NCBI GenBank assembly: GCA_027081395.1
Contig: JALWKQ010000151.1
Location: 1-39,644 of the forward strand
Length of the DNA: 39,644 nucleotides
Direction of reading: 5' to 3'
From: Sulfurovum sp.
GTDB lineage: Bacteria > Campylobacterota > Campylobacteria > Campylobacterales > Sulfurovaceae
Below, one piece after another: positions 6,731 through 16,492 of the stretch (position 1 is its first letter; each line of letters starts with the position of its first letter). A program made the translations under genes and the position numbers. The notes beneath the pieces are model-generated. The model saw nothing but the letters and a program-made list of their open reading frames with translations. It made no database searches and was not told where the DNA came from.

Positions 6731-8404
6731 CTAAAAGATACCTCTCAAAATATCCCGGCACTTCTCCTGGGTGATGTTTTCATTTTCCAGAAGATATGCG
6801 GCAATCTCTTTGAGTGCTTTGTCGAGTGTCTGAAGCAATGTATTGACCTCTGAGACAGACTCACGCAGAAGCTCCTCTTCCTGTTGGGGGGTGATGATGA
6901 AGTTGTCACTCATCGCATACTCATAGATCACCTTACGCACAAGCTCTTTTGCCTGCATGATGTCACTGCTGGCATTGGTAAACTGCTCATTGTAGTGCAG
7001 CTTGGTTGCGATACTTCCGGCAAGATAGGTCTTGATACGGTTGAGCAACTGGGATTTGGAGAGTATCTCATGCTCCTGGGTCAAAAAGCGTGTATTGACG
7101 ATACCGATCTTTTCAAACTCCACATCGAGCCAGGTAGCGATGACCGCTTTGGCACCCTGGTAGAGTGCCTGTATCTGACGCTCCTCATCGGTAAAACTGA
7201 GGATCTTGCGCTTGCCCAGAAGTACCTTCTCTTTGACCGCTTCAAAGTCCGAAGTCTCTATCTCTCTTCTACCCTCTCGCATCGCATGGATCGCCGCTTC
7301 GTTGGTGAGTGTATCAAGCGCTGCGGAGTTGAAGCCGACAGTCATACGTGCCACCTGTTCGATATCGACACGGTGCGGCTTCTTGGCGAGATAGAGCTCA
7401 AGGGTCTTGATGCGATCCTCAAGGTCGGGCAGCGAGATATGGATACGTCTGTCAAAGCGCCCTGCGCGAAGCAGTGCCTCATCGAGCACATCGATCTTGT
7501 TGGTCGCACCGATCACGATAACCCCGGAGCTCTCTTCAAAGCCGTCCATTTCGGTCAGCAGCTGATTGAGTGTCGCCTCTCGCTCATCGTTGCGAAACTC
7601 CCCTCTGCTTTTGCCCACCGCATCGATCTCATCGATAAAGATAATACTGGGAGCATTCTGCTTTGCTTTGCGAAAGAGCTCGCTGACCCGCTTGGCCCCC
7701 ATACCTACATAGATATGCACAAAACTCGCCCCGCTTTGGTAAAAAAATGGTACACCCGCCTCTCCCGCGACCGCTTTGGAGATAAGTGTCTTGCCTACAC
7801 CCGGAGGACCAACCAGCAGTACCCCTTTGGGCAGACGTATATCGAGCTCTCTGTATTTCTGCGGTTCACGAAGAAAATCGATGATCTCCTCAAGCTCCTC
7901 TTTGACATCTTTGATTCCTGCAACATCATCGAAAGTAACGTTGGATTTGATCGCCACGATAGGCTCTATAACCTCGTTCTCACTGCTTCTTGAGACACTT
8001 CTGATCTGCTTGAGCTGCTGAAGTCTGCTCTGCTTCATAAAGCGGAAGAAGAGCGCAAACGCCCCTATAAGAATAAGCAGAGAGAGCAGATCAAAAAGAG
8101 AGATCGCACTCTGCTTTACTTCAACGGGATATTTGCTGAAAAAGGGAGCGGTATTGATCGCCTCTTTGTAGACTTTGTATCTGCCTTGGGGTGTCTGGAT
8201 ACGGATATAGTCACCATCGATGATCAGTTTCTCTATTTTGTCCTTGGTAAAGAGTGCATTTGCCTCTTTGTGAGTAATGAGCGGATCGGTATCACGCAGG
8301 AAGGCATAGCTGATCAGCAGTAGAAAAAGCAGCGTCAGTCCAATAATGATCCTAAGGTTCTTTTGGTTGATCCTGCGAGGATCAAATCTGCGCTTTGTTA
8401 CCAT
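6731..8404 (-). CDS. FtsH-like membrane AAA+ ATPase with degenerate protease domain
   Basis: The 557-residue protein has the FtsH layout: TM1 at about 18-36, a small periplasmic domain, TM2 at about 101-122 and an AAA+ module. That module has Walker A GPPGVGKT (199-206), a pore loop FVHIYVGMGA, Walker B IIFIDEID (254-261) and the arginine-bearing second region of homology LRAGRFDRRI. A C-terminal M41-like helical domain follows. The zinc motif HEAGH, invariant in active FtsH, is replaced by YQGAK at 415-419, so both histidines and the catalytic Glu are lost. The third ligand Asp (481) remains. ATP-driven unfolding or translocation looks possible but zinc-dependent proteolysis does not. The protein is shorter than housekeeping FtsH (about 640). 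The ATG overlaps mtaB by 23 nt. It appears to correspond to HP0286 in the conserved cluster. Confidence 0.88.
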   Translation of the reverse strand: MVTKRRFDPRRINQKNLRIIIGLTLLFLLLISYAFLRDTDPLITHKEANALFTKDKIEKLIIDGDYIRIQTPQGRYKVYKEAINTAPFFSKYPVEVKQSAISLFDLLSLLILIGAFALFFRFMKQSRLQQLKQIRSVSRSSENEVIEPIVAIKSNVTFDDVAGIKDVKEELEEIIDFLREPQKYRELDIRLPKGVLLVGPPGVGKTLISKAVAGEAGVPFFYQSGASFVHIYVGMGAKRVSELFRKAKQNAPSIIFIDEIDAVGKSRGEFRNDEREATLNQLLTEMDGFEESSGVIVIGATNKIDVLDEALLRAGRFDRRIHISLPDLEDRIKTLELYLAKKPHRVDIEQVARMTVGFNSAALDTLTNEAAIHAMREGRREIETSDFEAVKEKVLLGKRKILSFTDEERQIQALYQGAKAVIATWLDVEFEKIGIVNTRFLTQEHEILSKSQLLNRIKTYLAGSIATKLHYNEQFTNASSDIMQAKELVRKVIYEYAMSDNFIITPQQEEELLRESVSEVNTLLQTLDKALKEIAAYLLENENITQEKCRDILRGIF

Positions 8405-9629
8405 GTGCGGTCACCTCCACCTGATTGAGGAGCACCCAGTTGCTGCTGAGATCTTCCTCACTTTTAACCTCGACCTTGTTGAAGTACTGGTCAAAACCGT
8501 GATAGACCCCATGCTTGCCGTTTTCGAGCAGTACTTCAAGGTTGTCGGTATGGGCACGCCTAAAGGCGTAGTTTTTGGTATTGACAAGTGCTGTGAGCTC
8601 TTTGTGACGCTCCTTGGCGATATTGCCTCTGACTTCCGGTTTCATCGTCGCGGATGCGGTGTTGTCACGTTTGGAGTAGCTGAATGCATGCACATGCGTC
8701 AGAGGCAGCTGCTTGACCCGCTCAATCGCCTCTGCCCAGCTCTTCTCATCCTCTCCGGGATGCCCTACGATAAAGTCAGTACCGATCGCATAGCCTTTTT
8801 GGGCGATCTTCTCAAAGAGTGCCAGATCGCTTTTGAAATCGTTTCTTCGGTTCATCAGTTTGAGCATTTTGTCAGAGGTATGCTGGAGTGCGATGTGCAG
8901 GTGCCTCGACATCCACGGCTCATCCAAAAGCTCCATAAAGGCATCATCGATCTGGATAGGTTCCAGACTGCCGATACGGATACGGCGGACACCGCGGATC
9001 ATACTCATCTTCTTAAGAAGCTCAGCCATCGAAGTACCGTGATCTTTGCCGTAACTTCCAACGTTGGTACCGGTGAGGATAAACTCTCCAAAACCGTTGC
9101 TCGCAAGCTTGCTGATCTGCTCAAGGATCGTCTCCTCTTTGTGTGATCTTGCCGCACCGCGTACCTGAGGGATGATGCAGTAGGAGCATGCGAAGTCACA
9201 CCCCTCCTGGATCTTGATAAATGCACGGCTCTTGCCTACAAACTCTTCGACGATGGTAGAGTCGATGTGCTCAAGATCCCCTATCTGGTAAAATGGCTTG
9301 GTCTCTCCCAGTATCTCATTGATCTTCTCTTTCTCAGAGTGTCCGATGACCCCAAAGACTTTCTTGTCCGCAAAGAGACTCTCACCCTTTGAGTGGGAGC
9401 CGCATCCGGCAAGGATGACACGGGCATTGGGGTTTTTGCGTTTCATCGATGAGATATAGTTGCGTACCGAGGAGTCTGCACCATTGGTAACGGTACAAGA
9501 GTTGACGACGATGATGTCTGACTCGAGCTCATTCATCGTCAGCTCATAATCCTTCAGCTTGGAGATCATCACCTGCGTATCGAACTGGTTGGTACGGCAG
9601 CCGAATGTTTTGAAATAGACTTTTTGCAT
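8382..9629 (-). CDS. mtaB: MtaB-type tRNA t6A37 methylthiotransferase
   Basis: The 415-residue protein is a methylthiotransferase with an N-terminal UPF0004 domain, whose auxiliary Fe-S cluster cysteines are C11, C45 and C76. The radical-SAM core has CDFACSYC (C144, C148, C151). A C-terminal TRAM-like segment with NFxVEV-like strands ends in WVLLNQVEVTAHG. MtaB converts N6-threonylcarbamoyladenosine at tRNA position 37 to its 2-methylthio form. The alternatives MiaB or RimO are less likely: the opening VYFKTFGCRTNQFDTQVM is MtaB-like. The start codon shares one base with the mscS stop (TGATG), so translation is probably coupled. All cluster ligands are present. Confidence 0.88.
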   Translation of the reverse strand: MQKVYFKTFGCRTNQFDTQVMISKLKDYELTMNELESDIIVVNSCTVTNGADSSVRNYISSMKRKNPNARVILAGCGSHSKGESLFADKKVFGVIGHSEKEKINEILGETKPFYQIGDLEHIDSTIVEEFVGKSRAFIKIQEGCDFACSYCIIPQVRGAARSHKEETILEQISKLASNGFGEFILTGTNVGSYGKDHGTSMAELLKKMSMIRGVRRIRIGSLEPIQIDDAFMELLDEPWMSRHLHIALQHTSDKMLKLMNRRNDFKSDLALFEKIAQKGYAIGTDFIVGHPGEDEKSWAEAIERVKQLPLTHVHAFSYSKRDNTASATMKPEVRGNIAKERHKELTALVNTKNYAFRRAHTDNLEVLLENGKHGVYHGFDQYFNKVEVKSEEDLSSNWVLLNQVEVTAHGNKAQI

Positions 9630-11311
9630 CAGTAGGTCTCCTCACCCATTGGGATCTCTTTTTGTTCCGGTTTTGGTTTGCGTACATCTTTGTCGATGTA
9701 GATAGACTGTGTAGGATATGCCAGAGTGATACTCTCCTCCTCATGGAGTCTGCGGATGATCTCTGCGGAGATGGTACTCCTCAGTGTCAGGGTCGCATAG
9801 GAGTTGGTCAGGTACCATGCGGATATCTTCATCCCGTAATCCTCAATAAAGGTCAGAATACGCGGCTCGACATTGGTGTTTCTGATACTGTACTGACTGC
9901 GAAGCTTGTTGAGCTGTTTACGCGTGATGTCGGTGTATCCCTTGGAGTATTTACGCGTGACCTCCTTGGCGATCGAGGCAGCTTTTTGCACATCCGAATC
10001 AAATGTGATCACAAAGTCGATCCCGTCCCATACTGTTTTGAGTCCGGCATGGGAGTAGTTGGCGATCATATCGGTAAAGATATAGTTGTTGGGGATAAAG
10101 ATGATCCGCCCAGCACGTCTGTTGTGCATATAGGTGGTCAGCGTGACATCCTCATGTACGGTCATACGCAACAGCGAGATATCGACGATATCACCGATAT
10201 ACTCGACGCCGTCCTTGACAAACTTGACCCTGTCTCCGACATGGATCGTACCGCCCAGTATGATTGCAAACCACCCCATCAGCGACATAAACCAATCTTT
10301 CATCGCAATAGCAATACCCGCGGAGGCAAATCCGAGGATCGTTACCAGATAACTGACATTCTCGATATATGCCAAAAGGAGTGTCAATATCATCAAAAAA
10401 AGGAAAGTGATATTGAGTGCCTTATTGATCGTATAGAAGCGTTCATTGTCCGACATATATTTTCGGACAAAATACTTGATGATCAGCAGCAGCAGAATAA
10501 AGACAAGAATCACCGCACCGATGGTCATCGTCTTTTCAATTTCACGTTTGATATCGTTTTTGAGTTTGAGTTTGATCTCATCGATCTTTTTGGTATGGAC
10601 ATTGTTGGTGGTCTTGAAGATATCGAGTACCGGAAGGAATGTCTTGATCTCATCTTCGACCCGCTTGGCTTCCTGGGCATACTTCTTGTTGTTTGGATCG
10701 AGTTCTCTCAACTTTTTGAGGATCTCGTCACGCTCTTTGAGTTTGCTGACGATATGCTGCAGGGAAGCATAGCGGTTGTTGTACTCCTCCTGGTCGGATG
10801 TCAGCTTCTTTTGGTAGGAGAGCGCACTGATGATCGCAAAGGGATTCCCAACCGTTGGAACTTCTCCTATCTCCGGCGGTGTAAGGAGCTTTTTGAAAGG
10901 ATCCTTCTCGTACTCTTTGAGAAGTTGGAGCTTACCTTGAAGTGTCTGATACTCCTCTTTACTTGCAGCAAGTATCTCCTCTTCATCCTTGCTGCGCTTC
11001 TTTTTTGCCTCAAGCTTCTTGATCTGCGCCTCAAGTTTTTTCTTCTTTTGCTCAAGCTCTTTGTAGGTGTGATAGTTGCTGTAGATCTTGGACCAGATAT
11101 TGTTCTCCAGCAGCTCCTGGTCTATCTGGTCTTTGGATGCGAGCAGTGCCTTGATCTGTGACTGCTCCTGGCTGGAAGGTACTTCCGAAAGATTGAGCTC
11201 TTCTACTACTGCGGTTAGCGGTATATTTGCATCACTCTTTTGGGTAGTATTGTTTTCTGCATAGAGGGAAGCAGCAAGGAGGATAGTAATAAGCAGCAGG
11301 TATCGTCTCAT
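9629..11311 (-). CDS. MscS-family mechanosensitive channel with periplasmic coiled coil
   Basis: The 560-residue protein starts with a signal peptide (MRRYLLLITILLAASLYAEN). A long charged coiled-coil region follows (about residues 60-240, rich in Lys/Glu, e.g. KELEQKKKKLEAQIKKLEAKKKR). Several transmembrane helices occupy about 265-345, including the glycine/alanine-rich pore helix ending GFASAGIAIAMKDWFMSLMGW. A cytoplasmic MscS beta domain with VGDRVKFVKDGVEYIGDIVDI comes next, then a C-terminal alpha/beta part. The large N-terminal periplasmic domain makes it a MscK/YnaI-like member rather than a minimal MscS. It should release solutes on hypo-osmotic shock; gating specificity is unknown. 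It lies in the conserved operon: aroB upstream overlaps by 4 nt, mtaB downstream by one base. Confidence 0.87.
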   Translation of the reverse strand: MRRYLLLITILLAASLYAENNTTQKSDANIPLTAVVEELNLSEVPSSQEQSQIKALLASKDQIDQELLENNIWSKIYSNYHTYKELEQKKKKLEAQIKKLEAKKKRSKDEEEILAASKEEYQTLQGKLQLLKEYEKDPFKKLLTPPEIGEVPTVGNPFAIISALSYQKKLTSDQEEYNNRYASLQHIVSKLKERDEILKKLRELDPNNKKYAQEAKRVEDEIKTFLPVLDIFKTTNNVHTKKIDEIKLKLKNDIKREIEKTMTIGAVILVFILLLLIIKYFVRKYMSDNERFYTINKALNITFLFLMILTLLLAYIENVSYLVTILGFASAGIAIAMKDWFMSLMGWFAIILGGTIHVGDRVKFVKDGVEYIGDIVDISLLRMTVHEDVTLTTYMHNRRAGRIIFIPNNYIFTDMIANYSHAGLKTVWDGIDFVITFDSDVQKAASIAKEVTRKYSKGYTDITRKQLNKLRSQYSIRNTNVEPRILTFIEDYGMKISAWYLTNSYATLTLRSTISAEIIRRLHEEESITLAYPTQSIYIDKDVRKPKPEQKEIPMGEETY

Positions 11312-12360
11312 CCCTGCTCCTCAAACTGCTTCAGCACCTTTTTGACCTCTGCCTCATCGATATCTTGAACGATCCGATGCCCTCCGATACCTTCAGGGAG
11401 GATAAATTTGATGCTCCCTTTGGCACTCTTCTTGTCCAGGAAGAAATGCTCATAAAAGCTGTCGACATCCTTGATCGCATACTCGACGGGCAGATGATGC
11501 TTCTGCAAGAGTGCTTTGACCTCCTCTGCCTCCTCTGCCGACATGAATCCCAGTGAGACTGCCAGTGCATTTGCCATGACCATACCGATAGCGACCGCCT
11601 CACCGTGCAGATAGGTTTTGTATCCGGTCTCGTTCTCGATGACATGCCCAAAGGTATGCCCGTAATTGAGCACTGCCCTGATGCCCGCCTCTTTCTCATC
11701 CTGGTTGACGACCCATGCCTTGAGCTCGACACTGCGTCGGATCGTCTCTTTTAGTGTCTCTGTATCGTGCAGATCGGCTTCTTTGAGAAAATCAAAGTAG
11801 GCTTTGTCGAACATCACTGCCATCTTGATGATCTCTGCCACACCCGCGGCAAACTCCCGCTCGGGCAGTGTCTCAAGAAATGCAGGATCGATATAGACCG
11901 CTTTGGGCTGATAGAAGGCACCAATGAGATTTTTGCCGTACTTGTTGTTGACCCCTGTCTTCCCCCCTACACTCGCATCGACCTGAGAAAGGAGTGTCGT
12001 AGGTATCTGTACAAAATCGATCCCTCTTTGGTAGAGTGATGCCGTAAACCCCGTCATATCCCCGATCACGCCGCCGCCAAATGCGACCAGCAGTGATTTT
12101 CTGTCAAGTTTGTGTTCGAAGCATTCATCAAGTATCTGCTCAACAGTCTGGAGGGTCTTGTACTCCTCCCCGTCGGGTACCGTGACGACATGAAGCTGAT
12201 CGGCTTTGATATGCGAAAGCAGCCTGTCGAGATGGTAGCCTGCGACAGTCGGATTGGTGACAATGACCACATTGGTATCAAAGGTCAGCTCCGGCAGCGC
12301 ATCGATAGTGATGTCATACTTTACGGTACCGGTATGGGGCAATTCTATTGGAACGATCAT
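11308..12360 (-). CDS. aroB: 3-dehydroquinate synthase
   Basis: AroB converts DAHP to 3-dehydroquinate, the second step of the shikimate pathway, using NAD+ and a divalent metal. The 350-residue product has every hallmark: the NAD-binding loop AFGGGVIGDMTGFTASLYQRG, IPTTLLSQVDASVGGKTGVN, GVAEIIKMAVMFD, and the metal-binding histidines in LNYGHTFGHVIE and YLHGEAVAIGM. The frame is open to 12444, but those residues fall in a repeat element. The ATG at 12360 gives the expected N terminus MIVPIELP; an ATG at 12387 with AAGG upstream is an alternative. Its stop overlaps the mscS start (4 nt). The palindromic element at 12386-12530 lies directly in its leader region. Confidence 0.95.
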   Translation of the reverse strand: MIVPIELPHTGTVKYDITIDALPELTFDTNVVIVTNPTVAGYHLDRLLSHIKADQLHVVTVPDGEEYKTLQTVEQILDECFEHKLDRKSLLVAFGGGVIGDMTGFTASLYQRGIDFVQIPTTLLSQVDASVGGKTGVNNKYGKNLIGAFYQPKAVYIDPAFLETLPEREFAAGVAEIIKMAVMFDKAYFDFLKEADLHDTETLKETIRRSVELKAWVVNQDEKEAGIRAVLNYGHTFGHVIENETGYKTYLHGEAVAIGMVMANALAVSLGFMSAEEAEEVKALLQKHHLPVEYAIKDVDSFYEHFFLDKKSAKGSIKFILPEGIGGHRIVQDIDEAEVKKVLKQFEEQG

Positions 12361-12385
12361 GGAGAAAAAGCCTTTTAGGATTATC

Positions 12386-12530
12386 ATTGAACCTTCGGAA
12401 AAAACTAATCCATTCGTATTGGGCAGGTGACGACAAAGGAGCATTAAACCCCTGAAAGGGGCGCTTGCGTTTGCGACTGCCGGAGTTGCCTGCCCGATAC
12501 GAATGGGCTTCAGAAGGTTTAATTGGCTTT
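12386..12530 (+). repeat. hairpin element, copy 1 (conserved core inside variable stem)
   Basis: An 18-bp stem (12410-12427 with 12489-12506; 17 exact plus one G.T) extends to 22 bp with wobble pairs. It encloses a core of about 58 nt. Farther out, AACCTTC (12390-12396) pairs with GAAGGTT (12513-12519), so most of the interval is one large palindrome. The core contains GACAAAGGAGC, an inner hairpin CCCC-TGAAA-GGGG and GCGCTTGCGTTTG. Copy 2 lies at 39279-39425. The copy sits between the TrkA-like gene and aroB, both read on the minus strand, so in the plus orientation no gene follows it. The rest of the gap (12531-12581) holds nothing I can identify. Confidence 0.85.
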
Positions 12531-12581
12531 ATTTTATCTTATTTGTGGTTAAAGCTCGTTGTAGCGGCATGAAGAGGCTTT

Positions 12582-14024
12582 TTAGCCCTCCTCTTTACCC
12601 TCTGCAAGCGCAAACGGCACAAGTAGCTTGGGATGTTTTTGGCTGCGCAAAAGAAAGTCGTCTATTTTTGTCGAGAGGAGCTTCAGGAAGCCTTCTGAAC
12701 TCAACGCCTTTTCAAACGGCACAACCTGCAGGACATTCTCCATACGGGAGAGCTCTCTGATCGGGTTGGCGACCTTCTGTTCGATCTCTATATCGATATT
12801 GAAAATATGCGAGAGGGTCTCATAGTGTTCGAGTATCATCTTTTTACTCTCAAAATCCCCTTCCGGATCAAAGTCACAGAGTTTGAGTTTGAGTCCCAGC
12901 GATTCTGAGATATCAAATGCTGTAGAGGAGATCGATTCCATCTTCTCATCTTCACCGATGAGCACCACAGACTCATGGACATTGTATAGCGGACAATCGC
13001 CGAAAAGATAGACCAGTTTTTTGAGATTGTAAAGGATCTCTTTGAGCTCATCCGCCTCAAAAGTCTCGGTACTTGCAAGTACCAGTCCGATATCATGCTC
13101 ACCGATATCATACTCTATGATCGCCTTGGCATCCTCCTCATCATAGGAGATCAGGAGTGTGACCTGATCACTTTCGAACTTTCTCAGTTCATCGATCAGT
13201 GCAAAGTTGCTTGGGTTGATGATCCTGACAAAGAGAGATTTGTTTTCGAGTTTGTCTGTAAGATAGCTGCTCTCTCTGAGATGCTGCAGTGCTCTCTCCT
13301 GGTCATAGCGGAAATCAAGCAGCAAATAGAGGTCATGCCCAAAAGGTTCAGGGAAAAGCCCGATACGTTTGTTGATCGCACGGTATACCCCGTCAAGTAC
13401 CATAGGCTTACCCACGACCAACAGTGAATCGTTTGGGCGGATCATCGTCGCATTGGTCGGCAATATTTGCTTGTCATCCCGATATATAGCGGCGATCTTC
13501 CACTTGCGCTGCAGGATAGAACCGACGTGTCTGTAGGCATAGGCACTCCCAAAAGGGACATGGATCTCCATGATCTCACCGCGACCCAGACCGACATTCT
13601 GTGCGACCAGCGGGACATTGGGAAGCTGATCATAGAGGTGTGCCGCCATCAGCTCATTCACATCGATATGGGTGATGTTCTCCATATCCCTGCCGATCTC
13701 TTCGTCATCCCACTGGTTGACCAGAATGATACGCACTTTGGTATCGAGCAGACGGATATTTTTGAGGGCATAGAGTGCATCCTCTTTCTCCTCCATGACC
13801 ACAAAGATATGCGTAAATTTCACATCATCCATGATCCGTTTCATTTTGGCATAGGAGGTAGGATCGGCATGGATAAGGGTGATGTTTTTGCCTATCTTTT
13901 CGGGTGTGGCATCGGCTTTGTAGCAGGTGACGTAGTATTTGTTGTCAGCGATACGTTTGCGTCCTACCCACTCTACAAAGTGTCTGGCAATACTGCCGTC
14001 AGCAAGGATAAGTATATTCTTCAA
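12582..14024 (-). CDS. COG3400-type TrkA/RCK-like protein
   Basis: This 480-residue cytoplasmic protein has an N-terminal Rossmann-like TrkA-N half (MKNILILADGSIARHFVEW, then DATPEKIGKNITLIHADPTS and FTHIFVVMEEKEDALYAL). An RCK-C-type module follows around residues 140-215, ending TMIRPNDSLLVVGKP. A second, diverged nucleotide-fold half extends to the C terminus. The usual GxGxxG is weak (ADGSIA), and no potassium channel or transporter gene is adjacent, so binding of NAD or a nucleotide is only inferred. It matches the uncharacterised COG3400 protein that in Helicobacter (HP0282) and Campylobacter lies between tgt and aroB. The start is a TTG with a weak AGGG upstream; no ATG occurs nearby in frame. 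It is divergent from tgt. Confidence 0.8.
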   Translation of the reverse strand: MKNILILADGSIARHFVEWVGRKRIADNKYYVTCYKADATPEKIGKNITLIHADPTSYAKMKRIMDDVKFTHIFVVMEEKEDALYALKNIRLLDTKVRIILVNQWDDEEIGRDMENITHIDVNELMAAHLYDQLPNVPLVAQNVGLGRGEIMEIHVPFGSAYAYRHVGSILQRKWKIAAIYRDDKQILPTNATMIRPNDSLLVVGKPMVLDGVYRAINKRIGLFPEPFGHDLYLLLDFRYDQERALQHLRESSYLTDKLENKSLFVRIINPSNFALIDELRKFESDQVTLLISYDEEDAKAIIEYDIGEHDIGLVLASTETFEADELKEILYNLKKLVYLFGDCPLYNVHESVVLIGEDEKMESISSTAFDISESLGLKLKLCDFDPEGDFESKKMILEHYETLSHIFNIDIEIEQKVANPIRELSRMENVLQVVPFEKALSSEGFLKLLSTKIDDFLLRSQKHPKLLVPFALAEGKEEG

Positions 14025-14040
14025 ATCATAAGCCCTATAA

Positions 14041-15240
<1,200 letters not shown>

Positions 15241-15813
15241 TTATCCGAGTTTGCGCTTCCAATAGTTGATCCATGTCGATCTAAGCTGTGAGCGCTTCAC
15301 TTTCCTCAGATGCTCCGGCAGATTCTGTCTGAGGTTTTTTTCCAGTTTTTTGGTCAAGGGTTTGCCCTTCATAATGGCGTTGAACCCTCCGGCTCCCTGC
15401 TGATGTGTCGCATAGAGCGTAAATGCCGAGACTTTATGCCCGTTGCGTTTGAGGCTTTGGATATTGTCGCGCATGATCGCACGGAAGATCTTGTCCTGAT
15501 TGTAGGGTTTTTTCCACAAATGTTTGGGGATACCGAGCTTTTTGGCATAGTAGGCTGCCGTGGATGGCATGATCTGATAGCGCCCGTAGGCACCGCTGCG
15601 ATGGTTTTTGACATCATACCTGCCCGTGGTTGATTCTATTTTCACCAGCTTTTCGACGATCTTTTCGAGTTTGGTTTTTGGGATACCGGCTATCTTGGAG
15701 AGTTTGGCGCAGGATGCCTGTGCCGTGGTACTGACAAAGAGCATTACGAGAGGGAAAGAGAATTGTCGGATCTTCTGTTTTTGGCGATCAATAAGATGCA
15801 GTAATCTTTTCAT
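15241..15813 (-). CDS. exported lytic transglycosylase-like protein
   Basis: From ATG at 15813 (GGAG 8 nt upstream) the product has 190 residues. A basic and hydrophobic signal peptide ends TTAQAS. The mature domain is soluble-lytic-transglycosylase-like, with catalytic Glu in LVKIESTTGRYDV followed by the GAYGRYQIMPSTAAYYAKKLGI motif and ATHQQGAGGFNAIMKG. Such enzymes cleave peptidoglycan between MurNAc and GlcNAc to make space for secretion machines or for turnover. It is small and lacks any cell-wall-binding module. The open frame continues upstream to 15960, but that section lacks coding character and overlaps the methyltransferase promoter. Confidence 0.82.
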   Translation of the reverse strand: MKRLLHLIDRQKQKIRQFSFPLVMLFVSTTAQASCAKLSKIAGIPKTKLEKIVEKLVKIESTTGRYDVKNHRSGAYGRYQIMPSTAAYYAKKLGIPKHLWKKPYNQDKIFRAIMRDNIQSLKRNGHKVSAFTLYATHQQGAGGFNAIMKGKPLTKKLEKNLRQNLPEHLRKVKRSQLRSTWINYWKRKLG

Positions 15814-15896
15814 GCTATACTCCTTTGATAGATAGAGTACGGTTTCTATACCTATCATACTATAAATTAGAAAAAATATCAAAAAAAGGATTCTCC

Positions 15897-16472
15897 ATGA
15901 TACCGTTTGACCGCTTGGGATGGGCATTTCACAGCTTTGGTGGCATGATCTATCCCACACGTGTCAAAGAGACGCTTTGTCAAACACTGCAGCCGCTTGC
16001 TCCTGACGCCAGGATCCTCGATGTCGGTGCGGGTACAGGTATCCTCTGCCTCTTTGCATCGGCATGCAGAGATGATCTGCAGCTTGATGCGATAGATCCC
16101 GCAGCAGGTATGCTCAAATACTGCCCCAAGCAGACTGCAACCCACCTTGGCAGGGCGGAAGCACTCCCTTTTGAGAGCGCTGCATTTGACGCTGTTCTCA
16201 TCGGTGAAGCGCTGCACCATTTTGAAGATATAGACCTTGCGTTGCGTGAGATCAAACGGGTACTAAAAGATGAAGGCAGACTATTTATCTATGACTTTGA
16301 TCCCTCGACATGGATAGGAGGATTGATCGCCAAAGGAGAAAAGCTCCTCGGAGAACCCGGCAATTTTTTTGTACCCCAAAGATTGCAGAGCATACTGGAA
16401 GATCATGGTTTCGATATAAGCGTTGACGTTTTTGGTTTTCGATATATTGTTACGGCAAGGTTGAGAAAATAG
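15897..16472 (+). CDS. class I SAM-dependent methyltransferase
   Basis: The 191-residue product has the Rossmann methyltransferase core. Motif I is ARILDVGAGTGILCLFA, an acidic residue ends strand 2 (LDAIDPAAGML), motif II is FDAVLIGEALHHFEDIDLALREIKRVLKDEGRLFIYDFD, and a short C-terminal part follows. It belongs to the Methyltransf_11 (UbiE/COQ5-like) group. The substrate is not deducible, and the lack of quinone-specific motifs argues against UbiE itself. ATG at 15897 has AAGGA upstream; the earlier in-frame ATG at 15825 would add an unrelated hydrophobic stretch. It is a single-gene unit between divergent and convergent neighbours. Confidence 0.83.
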   Translation: MIPFDRLGWAFHSFGGMIYPTRVKETLCQTLQPLAPDARILDVGAGTGILCLFASACRDDLQLDAIDPAAGMLKYCPKQTATHLGRAEALPFESAAFDAVLIGEALHHFEDIDLALREIKRVLKDEGRLFIYDFDPSTWIGGLIAKGEKLLGEPGNFFVPQRLQSILEDHGFDISVDVFGFRYIVTARLRK

Positions 16473-16492
16473 ACCTTAATATTTATTAGTAT

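Noticed and set aside
9662-11161. A 499-codon open frame opposite the mscS-like gene, and similar long frames opposite the FtsH-like gene (6884-7993) and clpB (19121-20725)
   Set aside because: They are antisense to well-identified genes, have Cys/Asp/Ile-biased composition from the reverse reading of Glu/Lys codons and lack ribosome sites.
12386-12530. Integron attC site
   Set aside because: attC sites have conserved ends and variable centres; here the centre is conserved and the stems vary, and no integrase or cassette array is present.
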